A stretch of 64,000 bases of DNA from Lachnospiraceae bacterium (GTDB lineage Bacteria > Bacillota > Clostridia > Lachnospirales > Lachnospiraceae), in assembly GCA_028689655.1 (NCBI GenBank), contig JAQVCT010000001.1:310001-374000 (forward strand), written 5' to 3'. The notes under the pieces are model-generated. The model was given only the letters and a program-made list of their open reading frames with translations, was not told where the DNA came from and did no database searches. Positions 26,524 to 34,647 of this stretch are shown piece by piece. A program made the translations under genes and the position numbers. Numbering within the stretch: the stretch's first letter is position 1; every line of letters starts with the position of its first letter.

Positions 26524-26612
26524 ACAAAGTGTCTTCGACACTTTGGGCGGATCTTAGCAGTATCATTTATGATGCTGCCAATAGGAAATTTCGAAGGAAT
26601 TTCCTATTAAAG
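26524..26612 (+). repeat. REP-like modular repeat, copy B
   Basis: It has the same start (ACAAAGTGTCTTCGACACTTTG), the same CGGATCTTAGCAGTATC core and the same end hairpin (ATAGGAAATTTCGAAGGAA ... TTCCTAT) as the copies at 1432 and 53212. It lacks the second module of copy A. It lies right after the ferredoxin stop. Confidence 0.85.
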
Positions 26613-26618
26613 TACTAA

Positions 26619-26649
26619 AAAGACTGTGAGCCATCACAGTCTTTTTTTC
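26619..26649. terminator. Terminator between ferredoxin and MerR genes
   Basis: AAGACTGTGA-GCCA-TCACAGTCTTTTTTT. The T-run favours the plus strand; the minus-strand side also has a short T-run and may end the MerR gene. Confidence 0.88.
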
Positions 26650-26696
26650 TTCAATTCTAATTTTTACTTATTTTTGATTTTTTCTATTTTTGATCT

Positions 26697-27905
26697 TTAT
26701 TTTTTATTTTTATTCTTGATTTCGAAGAAGTGTTTTCTTCTCTGCGTTTTCTCTCTCAGCACCGCATCAATATCCTTAAAGTGCTGCTCCTCCCTTTTTT
26801 GTCGTTCCTGCTCCCGCCTGTCATCCAGTTCCTCCCGATTGCGGAATTGATAGTCCAATTCCTTTAAGATGGATTCCTTCAGTTCTGCCACAATCTCTCT
26901 GGTGTTCTCCCGCACAGTATCCCCCAGAAACTGTCGCAAAAGTTCCTGGAGCCGCATCATTTTTTCTTTATTGTTATAATTTACCGTATTCTCTGGCATA
27001 CACCTCTCTGATTCTCCTGCGTCTTCGACGAGTTCGTTTTTATCCCCATTATCTTTCCCTTGATCATACTTCTCCTGCATATCTTCCTGTATGTTTCTTC
27101 CGTGGTTGTTTTCTTGCTGTGGATTTTTCTCTTGAGTATTCTTATGTATGTCTTCCTGTCTATTTTTCCCCTGGCTGTCTTCTTGCTGTGGATTTTTCTC
27201 TTGAGTATTCTTATGTATGTCTTCCTGTTTATTTTTCCCCTGGCTGTCTTCTTGCTGTGGATTCTTCTCTCGAGTATTTTTATGCATATCTTCCTGTCTA
27301 TTTTTTTCATGGCTGTCTTCTTGCTGTGATTTTTTTTCTTGCGGATTGCTATCTATGTCTTTCTGCATATTTTTTTCCTGGTTTTCTTCTTGCTGTGAAT
27401 TTTTTTCTTGAGTATTCTTCTCCTGTCTATTTTTTCCTTGTCCATCTTCTTGCTGTGGATTTTTCTCTCGACTATTCTTCTCCTTTATATTTTCCTTTAT
27501 ATTTTTTACCTGGCTGTCTTCTTGCTGTGGATTTTTCTCTTGAATATTGTTATCTATATCTTCCTGTATATTTTTTCCCTGGCTGTCTTTCTCCTGCCTA
27601 TCCTCCCTTGTATCTTCCCCTGCACCCATGGTCATGAGTTTCATATCCGCCTCCAGCTTCACCAGAGACTCGATCTGTTCTCCATTCCTGTCCAGGATTA
27701 CTCTAATGGCCTTTAACTGGATTCCTTGATCCTTCAATTGCTTAATCCTTCTGAACCGTTCAATATCCGCCCTGCTATAGAAGCGGTGCCCCATTTCATT
27801 CCGTTTGATATGTAACCCTAGTTCCTCCTCCCAATAGCGCAGTACATGATTCTCCACCTGTACCTGTTTTGCCGCATCTGTAATTAGAAAATTTGTCTTC
27901 CCCAT
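26697..27905 (-). CDS. MerR-family regulator with long repetitive Gln/Lys/Glu-rich region
   Basis: 402 residues. Residues 1-75 are a MerR-type DNA-binding domain (NHVLRYWEEELGLHIKRNEMGHRFYSRADIERFRRIKQL). Residues ~90-300 are low-complexity, built largely of a 23-residue unit such as EKNPQQEDSQGK + NRQEDIHKNTQ repeated seven times or more. The last ~90 residues form a charged helical region (LQELLRQFLGDTV... ELDYQFRNREELDDRREQERQKREEQHF), likely a coiled coil. The same N- and C-terminal parts without the repeat are common in Lachnospiraceae as a ~200-residue MerR protein. The target and ligand are unknown. Confidence 0.82.
   Translation of the reverse strand: MGKTNFLITDAAKQVQVENHVLRYWEEELGLHIKRNEMGHRFYSRADIERFRRIKQLKDQGIQLKAIRVILDRNGEQIESLVKLEADMKLMTMGAGEDTREDRQEKDSQGKNIQEDIDNNIQEKNPQQEDSQVKNIKENIKEKNSREKNPQQEDGQGKNRQEKNTQEKNSQQEENQEKNMQKDIDSNPQEKKSQQEDSHEKNRQEDMHKNTREKNPQQEDSQGKNKQEDIHKNTQEKNPQQEDSQGKNRQEDIHKNTQEKNPQQENNHGRNIQEDMQEKYDQGKDNGDKNELVEDAGESERCMPENTVNYNNKEKMMRLQELLRQFLGDTVRENTREIVAELKESILKELDYQFRNREELDDRREQERQKREEQHFKDIDAVLREKTQRRKHFFEIKNKNKK
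27111..27540 (-). repeat. In-frame 69-bp tandem repeats inside the MerR gene
   Basis: The unit start TTCTTGCTGTG (plus strand) recurs at 27111, 27180, 27249, 27318 and 27387 (exactly 69 bp apart) and then at 27447 and 27519 (60 and 72 bp). All steps are multiples of three, so the frame is kept; 69 bp codes for 23 residues. Confidence 0.9.
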
Positions 27906-27945
27906 CTCGTTCCTCCTCTATATTTGTAAACTATTTATTATGATC

Positions 27946-28090
27946 GAAAATCTTTCTGTTTGTTTCTGCTTATACATAAGCAGATTCGATAGCTTTTCAA
28001 GCTATCTCATTCGCGTTGCTCACCAAATACAAAATCTTTTTCTAATGGATGCAAGCATCCTGAGAAAATCTTTCTATTTGGTTCTGCTTA
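27946..28090. repeat. Duplicated short hairpin segment downstream of dnaB
   Basis: GAAAATCTTTCT followed by TTTG and TTCTGCTTATA appears at 27946 and again at 28063, 117 bp apart, each ending in an inverted CTGCTTAT/ATAAGCAG-type stem (GCGC in the second). Between them lie GATAGCTT-TTC-AAGCTATC and GGATGC-AA-GCATCC hairpins. Confidence 0.65.
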
Positions 28091-28098
28091 TACGCGCA

Positions 28099-28132
28099 GA
28101 AAGAGAATTGGGGTATTCTCCAATTCTCTTTC
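28099..28132 (-). terminator. Hairpin after dnaB, probable terminator
   Basis: GAAAGAGAATTGG pairs with CCAATTCTCTTTC. The T-run after it on the minus strand is short, so termination may be weak. It lies just past the dnaB stop. Confidence 0.6.
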
Positions 28133-28153
28133 GTAGTGTAGAATTATATTCTT

Positions 28154-29491
28154 TTATTTCGCAAGATCTGCGAACTTGGTAAGGTTTGGCAGCCATGCCA
28201 GTTCCACAGTTCCGATGGCACCATTTCTCTGTTTTGCAATGATAATCTCCGCGATATTCTTACGCTCTGTATCGTGGTTATAATAATCATCACGATAAAT
28301 AAACATGACCACGTCTGCATCCTGCTCTATTGCCCCTGATTCACGCAGATCCGAGAGCATGGGTCTGTGATCCGGTCTCTGCTCTACCGCACGGCTAAGC
28401 TGTGATAACGCGATCACGGGCACGCTCAACTCTCTCGCCAGGGATTTCAGGGCACGGGAAATATCTGATATTTCCTGCTGTCTGCTGTCCCCTTTTCCAC
28501 TGCCTGACATCAACTGCAGGTAATCGATGATGATAATGGACAGATTATGTTCTAATTTATATTTACGGCATTTGGATCGCAGCTCTGCCACGCTGATGCC
28601 GGGCATATCATCTATGATCAAATTGGATTTTCCTATGATTCCCGCGCTTTCGATAAGGTCTTCCCACTCTTTATCAGAAAGGTTACCCGTACGAATATGC
28701 TGGGAGTCAACCCTTGATTCCAATGAGAACAGACGATTCACCAACTGTTCCTTGGACATTTCCAGGCTGAATATAGCTACCGTTTTATTTTGCTTAAAAG
28801 CCATATTCTGGGCGAGATTCAGCACAAAGGCTGTCTTACCCATGGAAGGTCTTGCAGCCACCAATACGAGGTCAGAAGGCTGCATACCTGCAGTCTTAAA
28901 ATCAAGGTCAGCAAATCCGGTTGCAATTCCGGTTACAGCACCTTTATTCTTGGATGCTTCCTCAATCTTGTCCATGGCGTTGATGACCACCTGTCTGATG
29001 GGAACATAGTCGCTGGTATTTCTTTTCTGCACCAATTGAAAGGTCTTTTTCTCTGTCTCCTCCAGAATCACTTCCAATGATTCTTTTCCGGAATAACAGG
29101 TGTTGGCTATTTCTTCATTTAGCTTTATCAGTCTGCGAAGGGTGGACTTCTCCGCCACAATGTTCGCATAATATTTTACATTTGCAGAGGTAGGTACTGC
29201 CGTGATCAGGTCTCGCACAAATTCCAGACTGCTCACTTCCGGCGGTACATCTTTTTCCCTGAGACGATTCTGTAAGGTAACCAGATCTACCGGTTGTCCC
29301 TCATCGTTCAACTCCACCATAGCCTGGAACAGAATACCATATTGCTTGCTGTAGAAATCTTCCTCCGTCACAATCTCTGTCGCTGCCGCGATTGCTTCCC
29401 GATCGATAAGCATAGAACCAATGACTGATTGCTCTGCTTCAATGCTATGGGGTAATACCCTTTTCAGTATTGCTTCTTCTACTCCTGCCAT
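28154..29491 (-). CDS. dnaB: Replicative DNA helicase DnaB
   Basis: 445 residues, full length. The N-terminal domain starts with VLPHSIEAEQSVIGSMLID, and the RecA-like domain has Walker A (AARPSMGKTAF), the Walker B region (LSIIIIDYLQLM) and RPSDLRESGAIEQDADVV near the end. It unwinds the replication fork as a hexamer. It is the last gene of gdpP-rplI-dnaB, 15 bp after rplI. In Bacillus the same gene is called dnaC. Confidence 0.97.
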   Translation of the reverse strand: MAGVEEAILKRVLPHSIEAEQSVIGSMLIDREAIAAATEIVTEEDFYSKQYGILFQAMVELNDEGQPVDLVTLQNRLREKDVPPEVSSLEFVRDLITAVPTSANVKYYANIVAEKSTLRRLIKLNEEIANTCYSGKESLEVILEETEKKTFQLVQKRNTSDYVPIRQVVINAMDKIEEASKNKGAVTGIATGFADLDFKTAGMQPSDLVLVAARPSMGKTAFVLNLAQNMAFKQNKTVAIFSLEMSKEQLVNRLFSLESRVDSQHIRTGNLSDKEWEDLIESAGIIGKSNLIIDDMPGISVAELRSKCRKYKLEHNLSIIIIDYLQLMSGSGKGDSRQQEISDISRALKSLARELSVPVIALSQLSRAVEQRPDHRPMLSDLRESGAIEQDADVVMFIYRDDYYNHDTERKNIAEIIIAKQRNGAIGTVELAWLPNLTKFADLAK

Positions 29492-29506
29492 GAGGCAACC
29501 TCCAGA

Positions 29507-29956
29507 TTACTTTTCTTCTTCTACTTTCACCTTCAGTTTTGCTGTAACCTTCTGGTGCAGTTTTACATTCACTTCATATACACCCAGATTCTTAATGGGA
29601 TCAATGATCTGAATCTTTTTCTTATCGATATCCATATCATGTTGGTCCTTTGCCGCTTTGGCGATTTCCTTCGATGAGATAGTTCCGAAAGTCCTTCCGC
29701 CTTCTCCCACTTTCATCTGCACTACAACACTTGTATTTTCCACTACTTTCGCAAATTCCTGCGCCTGCTCCAGAATCTCCTGCGCAACTCTCTCATCATT
29801 GGCTTTCTGTAATTTGAGATCATTGAGATTTTTCGCATTGGCCTCCAGACCTAATTTCTTAGGCAATACATAATTTCTGGCATAACCATCATTAATCTCA
29901 ACAGTCTGACCTTTTTTTCCTAAAGTCTTAACATCTTCTAATAAAATAACTTTCAT
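29507..29956 (-). CDS. rplI: Ribosomal protein L9
   Basis: 149 residues, normal length. The N-terminal domain [35 protein letters not shown] is the L9 signature. A long helix links it to the C-terminal domain ([26 protein letters not shown]). The start codon overlaps the gdpP stop by one base (TAATG), and the ribosome site GGAG is inside gdpP, so translation is likely coupled. Confidence 0.97.
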   Translation of the reverse strand: MKVILLEDVKTLGKKGQTVEINDGYARNYVLPKKLGLEANAKNLNDLKLQKANDERVAQEILEQAQEFAKVVENTSVVVQMKVGEGGRTFGTISSKEIAKAAKDQHDMDIDKKKIQIIDPIKNLGVYEVNVKLHQKVTAKLKVKVEEEK

Positions 29957-32001
29957 TATATATCTCCTTCTTCTATCATCGTATCCAGTGTTGCCTTCAG
30001 CGTTCCTATCGCCTGATCCACAGTGATACCTTCCATCTGTGCACCAGCGATATTCATATGACCTCCACCACCCATACGCTCTGTGATGATCTGTACATTG
30101 ACCTCATCAATGGAGCGGGCACTAATATAGATCTTATCCTGATATTCTGTGAGCACAAAACTCGCCTTGATTCCCTTGATGTCCAGCAGTTCATTGGCAG
30201 CCTGGGCGCCAACGATGGTAGGACTCTCGATTCCTTCATTTGGGCACTGTGAGATTGCATAATCCCCACGGTAGATCTCCGCATGGCGGACAGCCTCCGC
30301 CTTAGCTTTATACTCTATATAATCTTCTCTGAAAAGCTTTCTCACTCTCGTCACATCAGCACCGCTTCGTCTCAGAAATGCTGCCGCTTCAAAGGTACGA
30401 ACGCCTGTTTTGGCCACAAAATTGTCTGTGTCAATAATAATACCTGCATAGAGACTGTCTGCCTCATTATTTTTGATCTTGATGCCATCCCCTATATATT
30501 GCAGAATCTCTGCCACCATCTCACACGCGGAAGATGCATAAGGCTCCACATAAGATAATGTTGCATTTTCAATGGTGTCACTGCCCTGTCTGTGATGATC
30601 CAACACCACGATGGTCTTACAAATACGAAGTAACTCCGGACACTCTGTAATGATCGGTCTGTTTACATCTACCACCACCAACACGGTATTGTCGTCTGCC
30701 ATCTCAATGGCCTGCTGGCTATTCAGGAACATATCATCTTCATAATCCGGATGATTTAAGAACAGATCCTGCAATGGCTTTACAGAAGTGGAAGCTTCAT
30801 TGATTACAATATGTGCCTTCTTCTCCAACGCCCGCGCGATACAATAAACACCTACCCCTGCACCAAAACTGTCCACATCTGTCAGACGATGTCCCATGAC
30901 GATCACCTGATCCTTGCCCGTTATGATCTCACGTAATGCATGTGCTTTTACGCGGGCTTTTACACGGGTATTCTTCTCTACCTGTTGGCTCTTTCCACCG
31001 TAATAGGTAATGGATTCCGGTGACTTCACAACAGCCTGGTCACCACCGCGGCCCAGTGCCAGATCAATAGAAGTTCTGGCAAATTCATAATTTTGGGAAT
31101 AAGTCAGTCCGTCAAGTCCGATACCGATACTCAGAGTAACCGACATCTCATTTCCGATATTTACTGTCTTTACATCTTCCAGCAAATCGAATCTTACTTC
31201 TTTTAACTGTTTTAAGGATTTCTTCCTCATGACCACGAGGTATTTATCCTTCTCCATTTTCTTAATAATGCCATCAATTCCAGCAATATATTTATTGACT
31301 TTACGGTCGATTAAGGCGATCAATAAGGATCTTCTGACCTCCTCCACACTGTCCAGTGCTTCTTCATAATTATCCAGATAGATCAGTCCTACCGCCAGAC
31401 TCTGATCATCATTTTCCTGTAATGCAAATTTCAATGCGGTCTCATCAAATAAATATAAGGCTACCAGATATCCCTCATAATCCATGGTCTGTACGATATC
31501 GCTGTTCTCAATCATTTCCTTCAGAGATATTTTCTTCATCTTTGCATGAAAATTGCGGGTCTCATAGTCAAGCTGTAGCTCTGTGTGGTCTTGTTCCCCG
31601 GGCAGTTTGTCCTTTGTAATCTCCGGGAACAATGAAGTGATGGATTTCCTATATCCTTTTTGCTTGTGTATCACTTCCTCAAATGCTTTGTTGGTCCATA
31701 TTACTTTTCCTGCATCATCCAGCAATGCATGGGGTAATTCCAGATCCCGCAATAGCTGTCTTTGTATCTGTCCATATTGCGTCGCAAAGCTGATCAGTTC
31801 ATTCATAATAATCGGCCTGTTATAAAACAAAAGTGCACACACAATTGCAAAATAAAATATCAGAAATGCCGCCAGTAATAATCCCGCTTTCACATCTATC
31901 AGAAAAATACATACATTTACAAGCGCCAATAAAATACCTAAATAAAGGCTAGATTGCAGATATGTTTTTAACTTTCCTTTTAATCGGATTCTTTTTTTCA
32001 T
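29956..32001 (-). CDS. gdpP: Cyclic-di-AMP phosphodiesterase GdpP
   Basis: 681 residues. Two membrane segments ([39 protein letters not shown]) are followed by a PAS-like domain, a degenerate GGDEF domain ([19 protein letters not shown]; the catalytic motif is lost) and a DHH/DHHA1 phosphodiesterase. Metal-binding residues are visible in [28 protein letters not shown] and IIIDTDNF. The RRMGGGGH-type end ([15 protein letters not shown]) fits DHHA1. It degrades c-di-AMP, which controls potassium and wall stress. It is first in the operon with rplI and dnaB. Confidence 0.95.
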   Translation of the reverse strand: MKKRIRLKGKLKTYLQSSLYLGILLALVNVCIFLIDVKAGLLLAAFLIFYFAIVCALLFYNRPIIMNELISFATQYGQIQRQLLRDLELPHALLDDAGKVIWTNKAFEEVIHKQKGYRKSITSLFPEITKDKLPGEQDHTELQLDYETRNFHAKMKKISLKEMIENSDIVQTMDYEGYLVALYLFDETALKFALQENDDQSLAVGLIYLDNYEEALDSVEEVRRSLLIALIDRKVNKYIAGIDGIIKKMEKDKYLVVMRKKSLKQLKEVRFDLLEDVKTVNIGNEMSVTLSIGIGLDGLTYSQNYEFARTSIDLALGRGGDQAVVKSPESITYYGGKSQQVEKNTRVKARVKAHALREIITGKDQVIVMGHRLTDVDSFGAGVGVYCIARALEKKAHIVINEASTSVKPLQDLFLNHPDYEDDMFLNSQQAIEMADDNTVLVVVDVNRPIITECPELLRICKTIVVLDHHRQGSDTIENATLSYVEPYASSACEMVAEILQYIGDGIKIKNNEADSLYAGIIIDTDNFVAKTGVRTFEAAAFLRRSGADVTRVRKLFREDYIEYKAKAEAVRHAEIYRGDYAISQCPNEGIESPTIVGAQAANELLDIKGIKASFVLTEYQDKIYISARSIDEVNVQIITERMGGGGHMNIAGAQMEGITVDQAIGTLKATLDTMIEEGDI

Positions 32002-32227
32002 TTTGTTCCCTCGGTTTATCAGCCATCATAAATTAGGCTAACGCTATCTGTCACGTTTTCATAGAAAACCTGACTCAATTGCAATATCGTTTAAAGTATA
32101 TCATTTTTTACGAAAAAGTTCCATAGTATTATACTTGAGTTTCCGCAGATTTATCCACAGAACTGATTTATATTTAAATGCAGCCACCCCCACGAACTGA
32201 ACTCATCCTGTAAAAACGGACAATTAC
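32002..32227. other. Spacer upstream of gdpP with one perfect DnaA-box sequence
   Basis: No gene is seen. TTATCCACA (32151-32159) is identical to the consensus DnaA box, but it is alone, so an origin is unlikely. This spacer is also the left border of the accessory island. Confidence 0.4.
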
Positions 32228-32278
32228 AAAATACCCCCTGATGTGAGATAATAAATTATCCAACATCAGGGGGCTTTT
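32228..32278 (-). terminator. Terminator of the signalling cluster
   Basis: CCCCCTGATGT pairs with ACATCAGGGGG around an AT-rich inner stem, then TATTTT on the minus strand. A second hairpin, TTTATTCGGAC/GTCCGAATAAA at 32309-32336, spans the stop codon of the diguanylate cyclase gene. Confidence 0.8.
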
Positions 32279-32323
32279 AGGGTGTTATGACGCGCAGTGG
32301 GAAAACGGATTTATTCGGACAAA

Positions 32324-33658
32324 TCAGTCCGAATAAATCAAATAGTTGTTGCGCCCATTGGATTTGACCTCATAAAGGGATTTATCACAATGTTCAAATA
32401 AATCCTTCATGGTCATCCCCAATATTGCAATTCCCCCGCCGATGCTAATTGTAATGGGTAAATCCTGATCTTCTTTTTTGCACTTCAGCAATCTGACACG
32501 CAAACGCTCAATCCTGCTCGTAATCATTCTTTCATCGAACACATCCCGCATGAAAACCACAAATTCATCTCCACCCCAGCGAGAAACAATATCATCAGAG
32601 CGGAAAATATCCCGCATTGCTTTCCCCAGAAATTTTAAAACGAAATCCCCCGTGGAATGCCCATACTGATCATTAAAATTCTTAAAGCGGTCTATATCAA
32701 TCAGCAGCATAGTGCCAGAAATGGCATTCTTTGAGCAGGAAAGATGCTTTTCAATCAACTTTTCACAGGCAGCACGATTAAGAAGCCCGGTTACCGGTTC
32801 CGTTTGGCTAAGGGTTAAAAGCTGCTGGCTAATGTCTACAAGCTGCTGATTTCGCGTTTCCTGTATCTTCATTTGGGTAATATCCTGCGAATAAGCAAAA
32901 ATATACTCCGCCGGCTTGCCATATGATTCTTTTACCAACGTGCTAATGATAAGAAGGTTCTGGGGCGTATTGCTGGAAAGCGTCGTATAGTTCGCACGAT
33001 GGAACCCGTTATTTGCTTTTAGGTATTGCATTAGAGATTCAAGTGCATATTCTTTGATATAAGCCTCCCGTTCCTCCGGCACGATAAGATTTTCAGCCCA
33101 CCATGCAATTTGTTCCTTAAAGACACGGCGCTCCTGCATACCGTTGTTAGCATGAAACATACGGCATAATCCGGTTTCAACATTGATCTCAATAAAGTCT
33201 TCTGCAAGTCGGTCTACCAGAAACTGAAACCGCGTGTTACAACGAGACAACTCGTTCATTGTTTCAAGCGGCCTTGGATAATCATTTGAAAGCTCTTGTC
33301 GCAGGATGGTCACTTGCGTTCGGCTCTCATCCGAGAAACAAATATTTAGCTGATATTCCCTGACACAAATGCTTTCCGTCTGTCTACAATATACGATATA
33401 GCAAGGAGCTTGTTCCGTTAATGACAGGCAAATTCGCTCCAAATCCATTTGCCCAAAGAACTCAGCAGAATCAGGCTTGTACATTTTTTCAGCAAAAGAA
33501 ATCAACCAATTATCATAGCTCTGAGCAGGCAGCGCGGTTAAATCAGCAGTAGCTAATTCCTGGCAGCAGCGAGAATCTAAATCGACTATATAAATTCTAT
33601 CAAAAATATTCTTCAGTGGCTTATATTCAAAGAACTGCCTTATGCTTTTCATGTCCAT
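32324..33658 (-). CDS. Diguanylate cyclase (GGDEF) with N-terminal sensory region
   Basis: About 444 residues from the ATG at 33658, set by AAAGGAGG nine bases upstream. Residues ~1-270 are soluble and contain a PAS-like part (FQFLVDRLAEDFIEINVETGLCRMFH... YIFAYSQDITQMK). The last ~170 residues are a GGDEF domain with an intact active site: LLIDIDRFKNFNDQYGHSTGD and RWGGDEFVVFM. I see no RxxD inhibition site just before it. It should make c-di-GMP. It is the last gene of the six-gene co-directional cluster, 34 bp after thiM, so its signal may be fed by the kinases upstream. Confidence 0.88.
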   Translation of the reverse strand: MDMKSIRQFFEYKPLKNIFDRIYIVDLDSRCCQELATADLTALPAQSYDNWLISFAEKMYKPDSAEFFGQMDLERICLSLTEQAPCYIVYCRQTESICVREYQLNICFSDESRTQVTILRQELSNDYPRPLETMNELSRCNTRFQFLVDRLAEDFIEINVETGLCRMFHANNGMQERRVFKEQIAWWAENLIVPEEREAYIKEYALESLMQYLKANNGFHRANYTTLSSNTPQNLLIISTLVKESYGKPAEYIFAYSQDITQMKIQETRNQQLVDISQQLLTLSQTEPVTGLLNRAACEKLIEKHLSCSKNAISGTMLLIDIDRFKNFNDQYGHSTGDFVLKFLGKAMRDIFRSDDIVSRWGGDEFVVFMRDVFDERMITSRIERLRVRLLKCKKEDQDLPITISIGGGIAILGMTMKDLFEHCDKSLYEVKSNGRNNYLIYSD

Positions 33659-33692
33659 AAACATCCGCCTCCTTTGAGTAATCTGCTTGCAA

Positions 33693-34526
33693 TTAAAAAA
33701 TCCGCTGTATTTTTGCGCGTTCAGCCAGCACATCTTCCGTCAATTTGTCCATAGCATCTATCATTAAATTTCGGTATGTGCTGACTCCAGCGTCCAGCAT
33801 TGTTTTTTTCTCGTAGGCAAGCTCGCCACACAGACCCATCGCCGCTGTCGAAACGACCATCGACTCCAGTGCACAACTTGGATTGGCACCAAGAAAGCAG
33901 CCTGCCACCGCGCCGGACATACAGCCCGTACCGCTTACCCGCGCCATCATTGGATGCCCATTCCTAATTGCGTAGCCGCGTTGGCTGTCAGCAACGATGT
34001 CGATTGGGCCGGTAATCATAATAACAGAACCGGTCATGACAGATAATTGCCTGGAAAACACAAGGGTATCGTATAAAGTTTCCTCACAAACTAAGTCCTC
34101 TGTGGAAGCATCCACCCCCTGCGTAGACATGATCCCGTTTGACAAAAACTTGACTTCAGAAATGTTGCCTTTGATTGCCGTAAAATTTACTTCACGCAGC
34201 AACCGACTCACCGCATCGTTGCGGAAATCCGAAGCACCCGCACCCGCAGGGTCAAGTATAATTGGTATGCCGCAATCATTCGCATACCGTCCTGCCTGGA
34301 GCATGGCAGACAGTGTGCGTACATTTACAGTCCCAATATTGATGACCACTGCGGCGCATAACGAGGAGATCTGTTCGACCTCGCTCTTTTCATCTGCCAT
34401 AATTGGGGATCCGCCGCAAGCCAGCGTAATATTCGCGCAATCATTCACGGTTACATAGTTGGTGAGGAAATGCACAAGTGGAGCTTTGGATCGAACATTG
34501 GGAAGCAAGCCTTTTATAGCGTCCAT
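33693..34526 (-). CDS. thiM: Hydroxyethylthiazole kinase
   Basis: 277 residues, full length. Blocks typical of ThiM: PLVHFLTNYVTVNDCANITLACGGSPIMADE, INIGTV, ILDPAGAGAS, IKGNISE and the catalytic RVSGTGCMSGA with its Cys. It phosphorylates the thiazole alcohol for thiamine salvage. It has no thiE or thiD neighbour and no TPP riboswitch is seen in the 121 bp upstream. Instead it lies between a sensory lipoprotein and a diguanylate cyclase, an odd place that suggests the cluster deals with vitamin supply; that link is inference. Confidence 0.93.
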   Translation of the reverse strand: MDAIKGLLPNVRSKAPLVHFLTNYVTVNDCANITLACGGSPIMADEKSEVEQISSLCAAVVINIGTVNVRTLSAMLQAGRYANDCGIPIILDPAGAGASDFRNDAVSRLLREVNFTAIKGNISEVKFLSNGIMSTQGVDASTEDLVCEETLYDTLVFSRQLSVMTGSVIMITGPIDIVADSQRGYAIRNGHPMMARVSGTGCMSGAVAGCFLGANPSCALESMVVSTAAMGLCGELAYEKKTMLDAGVSTYRNLMIDAMDKLTEDVLAERAKIQRIF

Positions 34527-34647
34527 TTTAATACCCCCAAAACTTTATAGTTGATTATTTTTTATATTCAGTATACCACAGAATTAAAAAAGCGCACATT
34601 GTACTTTTTAGAAATTCCTATTCTGCAAAGGCATTTCAGGTATAGCG

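Noticed and set aside
27119..27637. Plus-strand frame with a hydrophobic repeat pattern opposite the MerR gene
   Set aside because: All repeat steps are multiples of three, so every frame stays open. The MerR reading has real domains at both ends; this one has none.
32151..32159. Replication origin suggested by TTATCCACA near dnaB
   Set aside because: A single DnaA box, no cluster, no AT-rich unwinding region and no dnaA or dnaN gene nearby.
34527..34647. TPP riboswitch before thiM
   Set aside because: The conserved CUGAGA and ACCUGAUC-like blocks of THI elements are not seen.
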